Source: JABCYV01 sp963696025
Lineage (GTDB): Bacteria > Acidobacteriota > Terriglobia > Terriglobales > Acidobacteriaceae
DNA: 64,000 nucleotides
Assembly (NCBI GenBank): GCA_963696025.1
Contig: CAVOII010000019.1
Coordinates: 62,001 to 126,000 of the forward strand
Reading direction: 5' to 3'
A model generated the notes under the pieces. The model saw nothing but the letters and a program-made list of their open reading frames with translations. It did no database searches and was not told where the DNA came from. Shown one piece after another: positions 7,413 to 17,400 of the stretch. How positions within the stretch are numbered: the stretch's first letter is position 1; every line of letters begins with the position of its first letter. The position numbers were made by a program, and so were the translations under genes.

Positions 7413-8549
7413 TTACCGGTAAGAAGTCTCCGAAAAGAAGGTGTGGATCGTGGCCCTTAGCTTGTCTCCTCGTAATTCCCCATCCTCCACCGCGTGGACG
7501 AGCCAGTCTGAGTAGGTTGCGGGAGCACGCTGGAGAGCAGCCTTGTACCTTGTGTAGATGGCGGCGGCCAGCACATGCATGCCTCCGTCCTGCTCCTTCC
7601 AATACTTGCGCTCATCCCTTCCCGCTCCGACCTGCTCAGCAACGATCTGCTCCAACGCCTGCACGGAATCTTCTTCGATATAGCCAGCGGCAGTGTTGTA
7701 ACCGAAGGAAGGATCATGATGCGTCACCTTGTCTACAATCAGCGAGTCGCGGCTCAGCAGGTCGAGGGCTCTTTGGACCCTTGGATCGTTGGTGTCGTAT
7801 GGAGGATGCATTGGTTCGTGGATAGCATTGTGAAGGACGATTTGGAACAGATACGATTCGTGCGTCAGGAATCGTAAACCGGTGATGCGAATGCCGTGAG
7901 GTTCGGAGTATGCCAACATGTAAACTGTGATCGTGTGCGAAGGCAACGCAAAACCGAGGTGCCGTTCAATGTCAGGAACGATGTCGTACTTCGACAGATC
8001 GGGCGATAGTTGCGCGATACGCCGTTCTATGCCCGGTTCTGCCGAGTGTTTCCAATACGCCGGAAACCCGACGCGATCCAACGCTCGAAGCGCGATCCCC
8101 AACGCGGGTCGCGCTTCTTCGTAGTTCTTCCATCCACTGTCACCCCAGTATGAGGTCTTTTTGAGAGACGCTTGCATGGAACGGCTGTCACGCGCGGTAC
8201 GGATCATCTCCGGAAGTGTTTCATCGTTGACCACGGAGTAGTAAAGGGCCAGTTTTGCCGACACGATACCGCCGCCCTCGTCCTTGATGACGTGCTTCAA
8301 CTGCACAAAGGCCGCGTTTTCTTTAGGAGTGAAAAGCGGATGGAAGTGATCGTACTCAGCCTGATAGTAGTGCAGGTGGTACGGGTCTCCACTCAGCACG
8401 TTCAGCACACAAATAGCGTCGTACTTCAGCGATGGCCTGAGCTCCCAGTCAGTGCTTGTGTGGAAAGGACCAGAGTCGGCGATAAGAGGCGGTGACGAAG
8501 CCACGACCGAACACCAAAGGCAGAAGAGGAAACCAGCGATTCGACGCAT
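7413..8549 (-). CDS. Secreted protein with HExxH motif, putative metallopeptidase
   Basis: 378 aa with a clear signal peptide (basic MRRIAG, hydrophobic FLFCLWCSVVASS). HEPMH at 244-248 inside a hydrophobic helix (FQIVLHNAIHEPMH) fits the HExxH zinc motif, and EEDSVQALEQIVAEQ about 45 residues later could supply the third ligand as in gluzincins. I do not recognise a named family. Exported, so it would act in the periplasm or outside. Its 3' end faces the HxlR gene convergently. Confidence 0.7.
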   Translation of the reverse strand: MRRIAGFLFCLWCSVVASSPPLIADSGPFHTSTDWELRPSLKYDAICVLNVLSGDPYHLHYYQAEYDHFHPLFTPKENAAFVQLKHVIKDEGGGIVSAKLALYYSVVNDETLPEMIRTARDSRSMQASLKKTSYWGDSGWKNYEEARPALGIALRALDRVGFPAYWKHSAEPGIERRIAQLSPDLSKYDIVPDIERHLGFALPSHTITVYMLAYSEPHGIRITGLRFLTHESYLFQIVLHNAIHEPMHPPYDTNDPRVQRALDLLSRDSLIVDKVTHHDPSFGYNTAAGYIEEDSVQALEQIVAEQVGAGRDERKYWKEQDGGMHVLAAAIYTRYKAALQRAPATYSDWLVHAVEDGELRGDKLRATIHTFFSETSYR

Positions 8550-8607
8550 GCTTATGTTTTAACTCCGCGCTTCGTCGCAATCCTCGTTCACCCTGTGGTC
8601 ACCGTGG

Positions 8608-9126
8608 TCAGTCGGGAAGGAACGCGCCGGTACCGATCCAGAATTCCGCGAGGCATTTGAGATTCTTCTTATAAGTGCGGGTGACTGTGTATTCCTTTCC
8701 GCCTTTCACGCGGAGACCATATTCTCCCGTTGAGTGCGGGCTGATCTCCTCCACAAACATTGTGTTCACCAGAACAGAGCGATGGATCCGAATGAATCCG
8801 TATCGCTCGAGCTTTTCTGCCACCACCGAGATTGACTCGCGCAGCAGATAGGAACTCGAGGCCCGCTGGAGCAACACGTAGTTGCCATCAGCCTGAACTG
8901 CGACCACATCGCCAGGATCGATAAAGATGATCTTTCTCTTCACCTTGATGGCAACCCGCTGAGGCCGTCGTCTTCCAAGTACCCGCAACATTGGGAAACG
9001 TTCCATCAATCTGCGCGTTCCGCTTGAATCGCCCTGGCCCAGGGTGAGCGCCGCACCCAGAGTCGCGATGGGCGAAACGGTTTCGCGGCTGTCTGTCTCC
9101 TTCGTCGACGGTGCAGTCGGTTCCAT
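8608..9126 (-). CDS. LytTR-type DNA-binding protein without receiver domain
   Basis: 172 aa. From about residue 57 it is a complete LytTR domain: IIFIDPGDVVAVQADGNYV, RESISVVAEKLERYGFIRIH, RSVLVNTMFVEEI, and EYTVTRTYKKNL. The first 50 residues are low-complexity and no phospho-acceptor domain is present. The C-terminal domain is very close to that of the response regulator at 13065-13844 (same GFIRIHRSVLVN and RTYKKNL blocks), so the two are paralogues that may share DNA targets. Confidence 0.85.
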   Translation of the reverse strand: MEPTAPSTKETDSRETVSPIATLGAALTLGQGDSSGTRRLMERFPMLRVLGRRRPQRVAIKVKRKIIFIDPGDVVAVQADGNYVLLQRASSSYLLRESISVVAEKLERYGFIRIHRSVLVNTMFVEEISPHSTGEYGLRVKGGKEYTVTRTYKKNLKCLAEFWIGTGAFLPD

Positions 9127-9366
9127 AGCGGCCAGTATGCTGGTTGCCAGATATCAACACTTCGTCTGTGAGCAAACTATGGATGTCGCGCCTGGCCCGT
9201 GCCTTGCCGTCCAGCGCAAGTATTGTGGCCGTCATCGGCGAGCGCTCCTGCCTTCCGCCGGCGACGAGGGCCTCGCAACATCGGTAGGCACTAAAATGCT
9301 CTTCAAAATGGTCGTAGGCAATAGCCGCTTGACGGCATTTGGACATAACCATTATGATCCGGCACA

Positions 9367-10848
9367 ATGAAGAGAGTGGCCTCCGGAAGTCTTCTAATAA
9401 TCGCGATCGACCGGAGCGCCCCGAAGGCGCTGCACAGACAGATCTATGACGCATATCGCGTCGCGATTCTCGATGGCAGCCTGCGCCCAAGGCAGCGAAT
9501 TCCGTCCACCCGACTGCTTGCCTCCGAACTTGGTGTTTCGCGGTTCCCCGTCCTAAATGCCTATGCTCAGCTTTTGGCCGAAGGCTATCTTGAGGGCCGC
9601 GTCGGCGCGGGGACGGTCGTTTCCAGTTCGCTTCCGGACCAGCTCATGTCGAGCGCGGCAACCGGTGTGCGATCCCCGGCGAGCCGCTACGGACCCCGGC
9701 CAGTCGCGCGCCGCTCTTCATACCTTCCCCGTCCTGCGAAGCCCCCATGGCTTGGAGGCTGGGGACCATTTGGTGTGGGGCAAGTTGCTGTCGATCAATT
9801 TCCGGTCCGCATCTGGTCGAACCTGATCGCGCGTCGTACCAGAAGTCTGGACGCCAAGTCATTTCACTACGGCGATCAGATGGGCTCCGTGGCTCTTCGG
9901 GAGAAGATCGCGAGCTATTTGAGAACAGCGCGATCGCTACGTTGCGAAGCGGAGCAAGTCATGATTGTCAGCGGTTCGCAGCAGGCGCTCGAAATTTCGG
10001 CTCGCGTTCTTTTCGATCCCGGAAGTTCTGTATGGATTGAAGACCCCAGTTACCGCTTGGCAAGAGATGCCTTCGTCCTGAATGGCTGTCATCTCGTAGC
10101 CGTTCCTGTGGACGAGGAAGGTCTGGATGTTGCCGCCGGCATCAAAAGATGCCGCAAGGCCCGAGCCGCGTTTGTTACGCCCTCTCATCAATTTCCCCTG
10201 GGCGTGACCATGAGCGCCTCGCGGCGCTTCCAACTACTGGACTGGGCCCAAAACACGGGTTCTTGGATCACCGAGGACGACTATGACAGCGAGTATCGGT
10301 ATGAGAGCTTGCCTATCGCGTCCCTGCAGGGACTCGATGCCAACGCTCGCGTGATATACATCGGGACCTTCAGCAAAGTTTTATTTCCTTCTTTACGCCT
10401 CGGTTATGTCGTCATGCCATCGGACCTCATCGAGCGTTTTCTGGCCATCCGCCGTACCATGGATCTTGGCCCGCCAACCTTCTATCAGGAGGTGGTGGCC
10501 GACTTTATTGATGAAGGGCATTTTGCGCGCCACATTCGAAGGATGCGGGTTCTCTATGGTGAGCGAAGAAGCGCCCTTGCGAGCAGCATCAGCACGGAGC
10601 TCGGGTCGACGGTCGAGGTGCTAGGGGGCGAGGCTGGTATGCATCTGGCCGTGACACTACCGAACGGGAGCCGCGATGTAGAAATTGCCGAGCGCGCCGC
10701 CCGCCAGAACCTTTGGATCTGGCCCCTCTCACCGTCTTACCTTGGCAAGGTGTCGCGCCCTGGATTCATCTTGGGTTTCGGCAGTACCGCAGTAGAGGAA
10801 ATTCCGCGTGCCGTGCGCAAGCTTCGTGACCTGCTCGCCGTGAAATGA
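9367..10848 (+). CDS. MocR/PdxR-type regulator (GntR helix-turn-helix fused to aminotransferase)
   Basis: 493 aa. Residues about 15-88 form a GntR winged helix (LHRQIYDAYRVAILDGSL, IPSTRLLASELGVSRFPVL); residues about 130-490 form a fold-type I aminotransferase with the PLP lysine in YIGTFSKVLFPSLRLGY (K337) and ITEDDYDSEYRY around 301-312. Such regulators bind PLP or a PLP-amino-acid adduct and typically control vitamin B6, GABA or taurine genes; no target is obvious here. A GC-rich stretch TGGCCCGTGCCTTGCC at 9193-9208 resembles a sigma-54 promoter but lies 160 bases upstream, so I do not call it. Confidence 0.92.
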   Translation: MKRVASGSLLIIAIDRSAPKALHRQIYDAYRVAILDGSLRPRQRIPSTRLLASELGVSRFPVLNAYAQLLAEGYLEGRVGAGTVVSSSLPDQLMSSAATGVRSPASRYGPRPVARRSSYLPRPAKPPWLGGWGPFGVGQVAVDQFPVRIWSNLIARRTRSLDAKSFHYGDQMGSVALREKIASYLRTARSLRCEAEQVMIVSGSQQALEISARVLFDPGSSVWIEDPSYRLARDAFVLNGCHLVAVPVDEEGLDVAAGIKRCRKARAAFVTPSHQFPLGVTMSASRRFQLLDWAQNTGSWITEDDYDSEYRYESLPIASLQGLDANARVIYIGTFSKVLFPSLRLGYVVMPSDLIERFLAIRRTMDLGPPTFYQEVVADFIDEGHFARHIRRMRVLYGERRSALASSISTELGSTVEVLGGEAGMHLAVTLPNGSRDVEIAERAARQNLWIWPLSPSYLGKVSRPGFILGFGSTAVEEIPRAVRKLRDLLAVK

Positions 10849-10876
10849 GGCCCTCATCGCCCAAGCGCGCGATTTG

Positions 10877-11725
10877 TCAGCTTGCCGGCTTCCGTACAGC
10901 CGCTCCCAGTAACCTGCCGGGCCCAGATTCTTGTACAAAGGCGATGATCCGCACATTCTTTGGATCCGTACCCGGCTTGAGTTTCAACTGAACGCTTTCG
11001 TCAAAGGTCTTTCCCTTCGGTAGCTTTCCTATCTTTGTCAGCCGCAGCACAACTGCAACGTGCGTCAAGTGCTTGCCGCCGTTTTCGCCGTGTAGGACTT
11101 GCGATTCCACATGATCGAGAGCGATGGCCACGAAGACGTCGGCGTTGTGCTGGTCAGAATTGCCATCAGCTTCAATGCGCGTCCGAAGAACAGCTCGATT
11201 CCCGGCATCGAAGCTCACCTCGCCGATGCGTACAGGCACCTTAGGCGCGGCCATGGCATCCTGAAAGACTTTGTTGACCTGTTGCGGGTCGTTAGCGCGC
11301 ATTTCGTTGCTTCCGTCCACGATGAATTGGGGAGTGTATGGGGTCTTTAGTCCGAGAGCACGGACATAGGCAGCCTGGCGTTCGGTCAGTGCGGACGAGG
11401 AGTTTGGATCCCTCCAGCCGTCATGGTCCCAATAATCCACATGTTCACTGAGGACGATCAATTGTGCACCAGGAACGGGCTGGGAACCGTCCATTCTTTG
11501 GAGAAGGGCGTCGGCGGGAGGACAACTGGAACAGCCTTCAGATGTGAACAGTTCAATGAGAATCGGATGAATATTCGCGCTCGATGGCTCAGCGGCCGAT
11601 GTTTTGCTTTCGACTTCGCGGCCCCACCCTTCGGCCTTGGGCGCGGGTTGCAGGAATAGGAGACCGCAGAATAACACCGTGCAAACTGACGATTGCGCTG
11701 AGCTGCCTCGCGACATGGCAATCAT
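10877..11725 (-). CDS. DUF1223 thioredoxin-like secreted protein
   Basis: 282 aa. N-terminal hydrophobic segment (SVCTVLFCGLLFLQP) acts as a signal peptide. The DUF1223 core starts ILIELFTSEGCSSCPPADALL, with the CxxC pair at C65/C68, then VDYWDHDGWRDP and TPQFIVDG, both family landmarks. The fold is thioredoxin-like and exported; substrates are unknown. The start is either ATG at 11725 or the ATG three codons on. It is convergent with the MocR gene (28 bases apart). Confidence 0.88.
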   Translation of the reverse strand: MIAMSRGSSAQSSVCTVLFCGLLFLQPAPKAEGWGREVESKTSAAEPSSANIHPILIELFTSEGCSSCPPADALLQRMDGSQPVPGAQLIVLSEHVDYWDHDGWRDPNSSSALTERQAAYVRALGLKTPYTPQFIVDGSNEMRANDPQQVNKVFQDAMAAPKVPVRIGEVSFDAGNRAVLRTRIEADGNSDQHNADVFVAIALDHVESQVLHGENGGKHLTHVAVVLRLTKIGKLPKGKTFDESVQLKLKPGTDPKNVRIIAFVQESGPGRLLGAAVRKPAS

Positions 11726-11924
11726 CTTGGATGTGAAAATTCATAGATGCCATAGCCACTTGACCGGATTTCATGCTGACCACGATGGCCTATCCCATAG
11801 CCGGGTCGGCGCCACGAAGAGCGAGATATTTTTTCCCAAAAACTCGCATCCAATTTAGGTATCGAGAGCGCTTCACTGTTAGCTCGCATCCACTCACCAT
11901 GCACGCAAATACTGGGGGCTTCGA

Positions 11925-13013
11925 ATGCCGGGCACGGAACTGAGCAAACTTTGGCGGATTGCTCGGGCGTACCTATTTTCGGTTGGCATATGGTGTAGCC
12001 TCTCCCTGCTGACGGGTTGGCAGTACCGCATTTTCGATCAAGCGCTAAACATACACTCGTCTCTTTTTGACATGTTGGTCCTTGCAGAGTCACGCGGCTT
12101 TGCTTTCGCTTTGCTAACACCCCCGATCTTCTACATCGTGCACCACACTGCCGGTGCAGGGCGGCTTGTTCGTTATCTGAGTGCCTACTGTCTCGGAGTG
12201 GTGCCCTTCACACTTCTCTACGCTTGCACACACTGGGCCCTAGTGCCACCGTGGGACGCGGTGCGGCAACGATATGTTTCTCGTTCCGGGCACGGTCCGT
12301 TAGAGCTGATTTACCAAGGATTTGCCGATCAAATTACGATGTACATCGCCATCGTGATTGCCGCCCATGCCTACCAGTACTTCGTAAGAGTTCGAAAACA
12401 GGAAGTTTAAAAGTACGAGTTCCAGCGGGCGCTCGCTGCGAGCGAGCTTCAGTCTCTCAAGATGCAGCTTCACCCCCACTTTCTCTTCAACACCCTCCAC
12501 GGCATTTCGACTTTGATTGATGCCGACCGGAATAGTGCGAAAACGATGGTCATCAAGCTTTCTGGCCTCTTGCGTACTGCCTTGGAGCGTAGTTCTGATC
12601 TCATTCAATTAGGAGATGAGCTAACCATTGTTCGGGAGTATCTCGATCTCGAAAAGATGCGCTTGGGTGCAAGACTAAGAGTGGGTTGGTCCATCGATCC
12701 AGATACGCAGCAAATGTTAGTTCCCCAGTTGATCCTTCAGCCTCTAGTGGAAAACGCGATTCGACACGGAGTCGCTTGCTCGCGAGAGGGAGGATGGGTT
12801 GAGATCGCGTCGCGGAGGCGCAGCGGTGTGTTCGAGCTTCGAATTCGTAATAGCGTCGGGGGCAAGCGGCCTGCAGGAACGGGAGTTGGCCTGCGAAATA
12901 CGGAGGCCCGTTTAAGGTACCTCTATTCCGATGATGCAAGTTTTTCTTTTACTTTAGCGGAGGACCAGACCGCAACGGCAAGGCTTTTCTTGCCAGCATT
13001 AGGCTCGCATTAA
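11925..13013 (+). pseudogene. LytS/YehU-type sensor histidine kinase split by an in-frame TAA
   Basis: Residues 1-161 (from 11925) form a membrane domain with four hydrophobic helices ending QYFVRVRKQEV; a TAA follows at 12408-12410. The very same frame then continues KYEFQRALAASELQSLKM and LHPHFLFNTLHGISTLID, the phospho-acceptor (His_kinase) helix, and the ATPase domain with QPLVENAIRHGV (N box) and GTGVGLRNTEARL (G box), stopping at 13013. One base change (GAA to TAA) explains the break. The kinase half may still be made from an internal start (ATG at 12462), but that would remove part of the linker. Its partner regulator follows 51 bases after. Confidence 0.88.
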
Positions 13014-13064
13014 AGCTACTTAAGCAACTTTGCATACCGGATGGCAACGAGAGTGAGGGAGATT

Positions 13065-13844
13065 ATGCGCGTGTTGATCGTAGATGACGAGCCGCTTGCC
13101 CAAACTGCTTTGGAAAAGATTCTGGCCGCGCGCAAAGACGTCGACGGTTTCGATTTTGCCAGCGATGCGACTGAAGCATTCGAGAAGCTGGGAAAGAACT
13201 CCTACGACCTTTTGCTTCTCGACATCAATCTGCCTGAGCTTTCGGGCTTGGAACTCGTGGACCGTTTGAAGGAACGCAGCCAGCCGTTGCCATCCATCAT
13301 ATTTGTAACGGCGCACAACAAGCACGCGATCACAGCCTTTGAGAAACACCCGGTCGACTACGTACTAAAGCCTTTTTTGGAAGAGCGCATCCAGGAGACA
13401 TTAAACATCGCTGCTCGAAGCCCCGAAGGCGAGCACGCTGCCCAGTTGATAAGCGCTTTGCCTGACTTAGAGACATTTCTCAGGAAGCCACAGAAGATAG
13501 CAATCAGGGCAAAAGGTAGAATCCTCTTCCTTGATCCTGCCGAGGTAGCTGTGGTGAGGGCGGACGGGAACTACGTGTTGCTGCAGCAGCCGTCGGGTTC
13601 ATACCTTTCTCGTGAGTCTCTCTCCACCTTGGAGGAAAAGCTGAGACCCTACGGGTTCATTCGAATCCATCGCTCGGTCTTGGTTAACGCTTCTTTTGTC
13701 GAAGAAGTCCAACCCTGCATCACTGGAGAGTATTTGCTTCGCCTCCGAGGAGGAACGGAATACACCGTCTCGCGTACCTATAAGAAGAACTTGAACTGCA
13801 TCGCAGAGTCCTGGATCGGCATCGATTCAGTCACCGCTGGTTAG
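13065..13844 (+). CDS. LytTR-family response regulator
   Basis: 259 aa from the ATG at 13065 (AGGGAG upstream); the frame opens 8 codons earlier without a site. The receiver domain has the acidic pair VDDEP (D7, D8), the phospho-acceptor D53 in LLLLDINLPELSG and the Lys in VLKPF; the LytTR domain fills the C-terminal 100 residues (VRADGNYVLLQQ, GFIRIHRSVLVNASFVEE, RTYKKNL). It forms a two-component pair with the broken kinase just upstream. The TonB receptor gene begins 570 bases downstream and could be a target. Confidence 0.93.
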   Translation: MRVLIVDDEPLAQTALEKILAARKDVDGFDFASDATEAFEKLGKNSYDLLLLDINLPELSGLELVDRLKERSQPLPSIIFVTAHNKHAITAFEKHPVDYVLKPFLEERIQETLNIAARSPEGEHAAQLISALPDLETFLRKPQKIAIRAKGRILFLDPAEVAVVRADGNYVLLQQPSGSYLSRESLSTLEEKLRPYGFIRIHRSVLVNASFVEEVQPCITGEYLLRLRGGTEYTVSRTYKKNLNCIAESWIGIDSVTAG

Positions 13845-14311
13845 CTCTTCGATTCTCCCACCTTGTGGAAGTGGAGCAAACATTTGTCCCCGTTCCATTG
13901 CCCAGCACCTCAACAGAGCGCAATATAACTCCCCTCGTAAGATGTCGCTTTTAGAACACTGCGCTCTCTCGTTCCAGGGACACAGCTCGTCGGCTCCCTT
14001 ATCACCTTTGATAACGCCCGAACTAATTGTGATCTGCCGCTCGACAAAACCAGGCAAAGTCGGGTGACGGGCTCTGGAGCAGCAGCGACTCTTTCGTCGG
14101 CGGAACAGATCCTAAAAATCTCCAGATAGTTGGATTTCGTAGTCTCTGCCCCTCCGTTGATGTGTCTTTACAGCTTACTGGTACCACCTTACAGAAAAGG
14201 GAAGTGACTCCCTGGATATGCGCCGTGAGGACGATTCGTTGGACCTCCGAGATCTCATAAGTGCGGATTTGATGATTGGTGTAACCGATTGAAGCATCAA
14301 CAACTGCGCTT
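13845..14311. other. Intergenic stretch, no gene seen
   Basis: No convincing coding region on either strand; short frames here have non-coding composition. It separates the response regulator from the promoter of the TonB receptor gene. Confidence 0.6.
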
Positions 14312-14327
14312 TGGTTAGCCTCTTGCA
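14312..14327 (+). promoter_or_regulatory. Sigma-54-like promoter of the TonB receptor gene
   Basis: TGG-TTAGCCTC-TTGCA: intact GG at -24 and GC at -12 with the required 8-base spacing and a perfect TTGCA. Transcription would start near 14339, about 75 bases before the ATG at 14413. Confidence 0.45.
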
Positions 14328-14412
14328 AACTCTAGGTTCGTATCAGAGCTCTGAGGTTCTTAAAGTTGGAATTGATTTCAATTATCCATCGATCGAGTCC
14401 AGGAGAAATCCA

Positions 14413-17400
14413 ATGAACCGAGCCGTCGGCACCGTTAGAACATTTGCGTTAGGAATTGTATTGTTGAGCCTGGTGGCTTTTGGAATCAATCTATCCTTTA
14501 GCCAAGCCATTAGCGGCAACATGGTGGGTACTGTCGTAGATCCTACGGGCGCGGCGATTGCGAATGCCGAGGTTACCGCCACCAACGTGGCTACAGGATT
14601 AGCTATCAACAATAAGACAAATAGCACCGGCGAATATCGCTTTGACAACCTCCCAATCGGTAACTACAAGTTCACCGTAAGGGCCGGCGGCTTTCGAACC
14701 AGTACTGAAGTGGCCGAAGTTGTGCTGAATCGCACTGGCACAGTGAACGTGAGGCTTGCGCCGGGAGCGGCGACAGAGACCGTGGAAGTCTCAGGCGAGG
14801 CCCCAACGGTTGACACGACGACGGCGCAATTGGAATCCAGCTACGACTCGCGCTTGTCGCAGGATTTGGGGATTACCTCAGCCGGCGGAGTGGGCGCCGG
14901 AATCTTGAACTTGTCGCTGTTGAGCCCGGGAGTTACGAATTCAAGTGCGCTGGGCATGGGGATGGGTCCGTCGGTCGGCGGTCAACGCCCACGCGACAAC
15001 AATTTCACGGTGGAAGGCGTAGACAACAACCTCAAAACTGTCACCGGAGCTCTGATCACCATTCCGAATGATGCGGTGGAAAACTTTACGCTTCTTTCGA
15101 ATCAGTTCAACGCCGAGTTCGGGCATTCTTCGGGCGGCCAGTTCAACACCAATATCAAGAGCGGCACCAACAGCTTCCATGGTTCGCTCTATGAATATTT
15201 CAGAAATCGTAACCTGAACGCCGTGGACAATTTTTGGGTGCTGCAAGGCCTCAAGGAGAACCCGCGGCTTGATAATAATCGCTACGGCGCCACCCTTGGC
15301 GGCCCGATCATCAAGAACAAGCTGTTTTTCTTTACCAATTTCGAACGCGAGCCGGTCGGACTTACTGGTGCGAGTGGTCTTCCTGTGGTTACACCCACGG
15401 CGGCGGGCTTGGCGGCCATCACTGCAGACACTCAGATTAACGCAACTAACTTTTCAATTTTCAAGCAGTATCTGACCACCGCACCCACTCCGAACGGCAC
15501 CTGCATTCAGTACAACAAGAATGGGCGTCCTGGCGAGCCCGACCAGAAAGGCGCTTTTACTGCCCCGGCCAACGGAGGTTGCGCTGCCGGTAGTGTTGAG
15601 GTCGGAACCATTACGGTTTCAGCACCCGCATTCCAAAATTACACGAATTATGTTCAAAGCGTCGACTTCAATCTGTCGGAGAAAGACCAGATTCGTGGGC
15701 GCTACGTTTACAACGATCTGCACCAGCTCGATACGACTGCCAGTCTGCCGGCTTTCTATCTGATTGAGCCTTCCAAGTTCCGCTTGTTCACGATCGCTGA
15801 GTATCATACCTTCACGCCGGCGGTATTGAACGAGCTCCGGATAGGATTCAATCGTTTCGCGAACACCCTTCCTGCCGGGAACTTCCCCTATCCTGGTTTG
15901 GATGCCTTTCCCAACATTCTTCTGAACGACCTGGGCGGGGTCAACATCGGGCCCAACTCCAGCGCCCCGTCGGCGACCATCCAGAATTTCTACGGCGCGG
16001 TTGACAACATCACCTGGACCAGGGGCGCTCACAGCTTCAAGTTCGGTGCCGAATACCGCCAGTATATTTCTCCGCAGAGCTTCACTCAGCGCTCGCGGGG
16101 CGATTACGAGTACAACAGCACGCAAATGTTTCTGGAAGATTTCACGCCCGACATCATTGGTGAGCGCAGCACCGGCTCCACCACGTACTATGGCAACCAG
16201 AAAGCGGTTTACTGGTTCGCCAACGACACTTGGCGCTTCAACCAGCACCTCACCCTGAATCTTGGGGTGCGCTACGAGTACACCACTCAGCCTTTGGGCA
16301 CGGCGCGCCAGGCTCTGAACAACCTCTCCAGTCAGCCTCAAATCATTATTTCGGGGGTAAACGAACCCCTGCTATTTACTGCACCCACTTCGTCGAAGAA
16401 CAACTGGGCGCCCCGCATCGGAGTTGCCTATTCGCCAGGCAGCAGCGGGAACACCTCAATTCGGGCTGGCTTTGGCATGGCGTATGACGTGCTTTATGAC
16501 AACATCGGCATTCTCGGTGTTCCCCCCCAGGTCGGCTCCACTGCTGACGTCCCGAATTTGAATTTGGGCACAAGGCCGTTCCTGGCTGTGGGCGGGTTGC
16601 GGGGCGGCGGTACGGGCATAACTATCCTGTCTAAGGCCGATGCGATTGCCGCTACTTCTGCCTGGATCCCACCACAAACCAAATGGCCGTATTCGATCAA
16701 TTGGAACTTCGGCATCCAGCATGCGTTTGGCAAGAGTTACACTGCTGAGGTCCGCTACGTTGGCACACGCGGCGTGCACTTGGATGTTCAGTCCAGAATC
16801 AACCGACAATCGCTTGTAAGCAACACGCCGGAGACTGCAACTACCGGCTTTCTACCCACGTACTTGCAATCACCGTCACAGGCCACACTGAATGCTCTAC
16901 CGCTGGCGTTATGCGTTCCCGACCCCACCAACACGTTTTGCGTAAGCGGCTTGCAATCCAGGAGCAGCCTCCTTCCTCAGTATGCCAACGCAGGTCTCGC
17001 CAGGAGCATCACAGCCGATGTGCCGCTCGGCAGTTCCAACTATCATGGTTTGGAGAGTTCGCTCCAGCGACGTTTCAGCAATGGCTTCACCTTCCAGGCG
17101 GCCTACACCTACAGCCGCACGATTGACAACAGCACAGCGGATTTCTTCACTACCAGTCTTACTCCGCGCCGTCCGCAAGACTTCCAGGACATCGGCGCCG
17201 ACAGATCTGTGTCGCCTCTTTCCCGCACCCACCGCTTTACCTTGGCGGCAGTCTACGACCTGCCTTTCTTTAAGAGCGGTAATTGGCTTATGAAAAACGT
17301 CGTTGGGAACTGGGCCTTCAGTCCAATCTACACTTACGAGTCCCCGCAATGGGCCGACGTGCAATCCGCTCTTGATGCGAACCTCAACGGCGATAGCGCC

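Noticed and set aside
9193..9208. Sigma-54-like sequence TGGCCCGTGCCTTGCC upstream of the MocR gene
   Set aside because: Spacing fits, but it is 160 bases from the start codon and in GC-rich sequence where such matches arise by chance.
8888..9490. 200-codon minus-strand frame overlapping the LytTR gene start
   Set aside because: Searched for a lost receiver domain upstream of LytTR, but no acidic pocket or phospho-acceptor pattern appears; overlaps the MocR start on the other strand.
15619..16341. 240-codon minus-strand frame inside the TonB receptor
   Set aside because: Shadow of the receptor barrel; no ribosome site or recognised domain.
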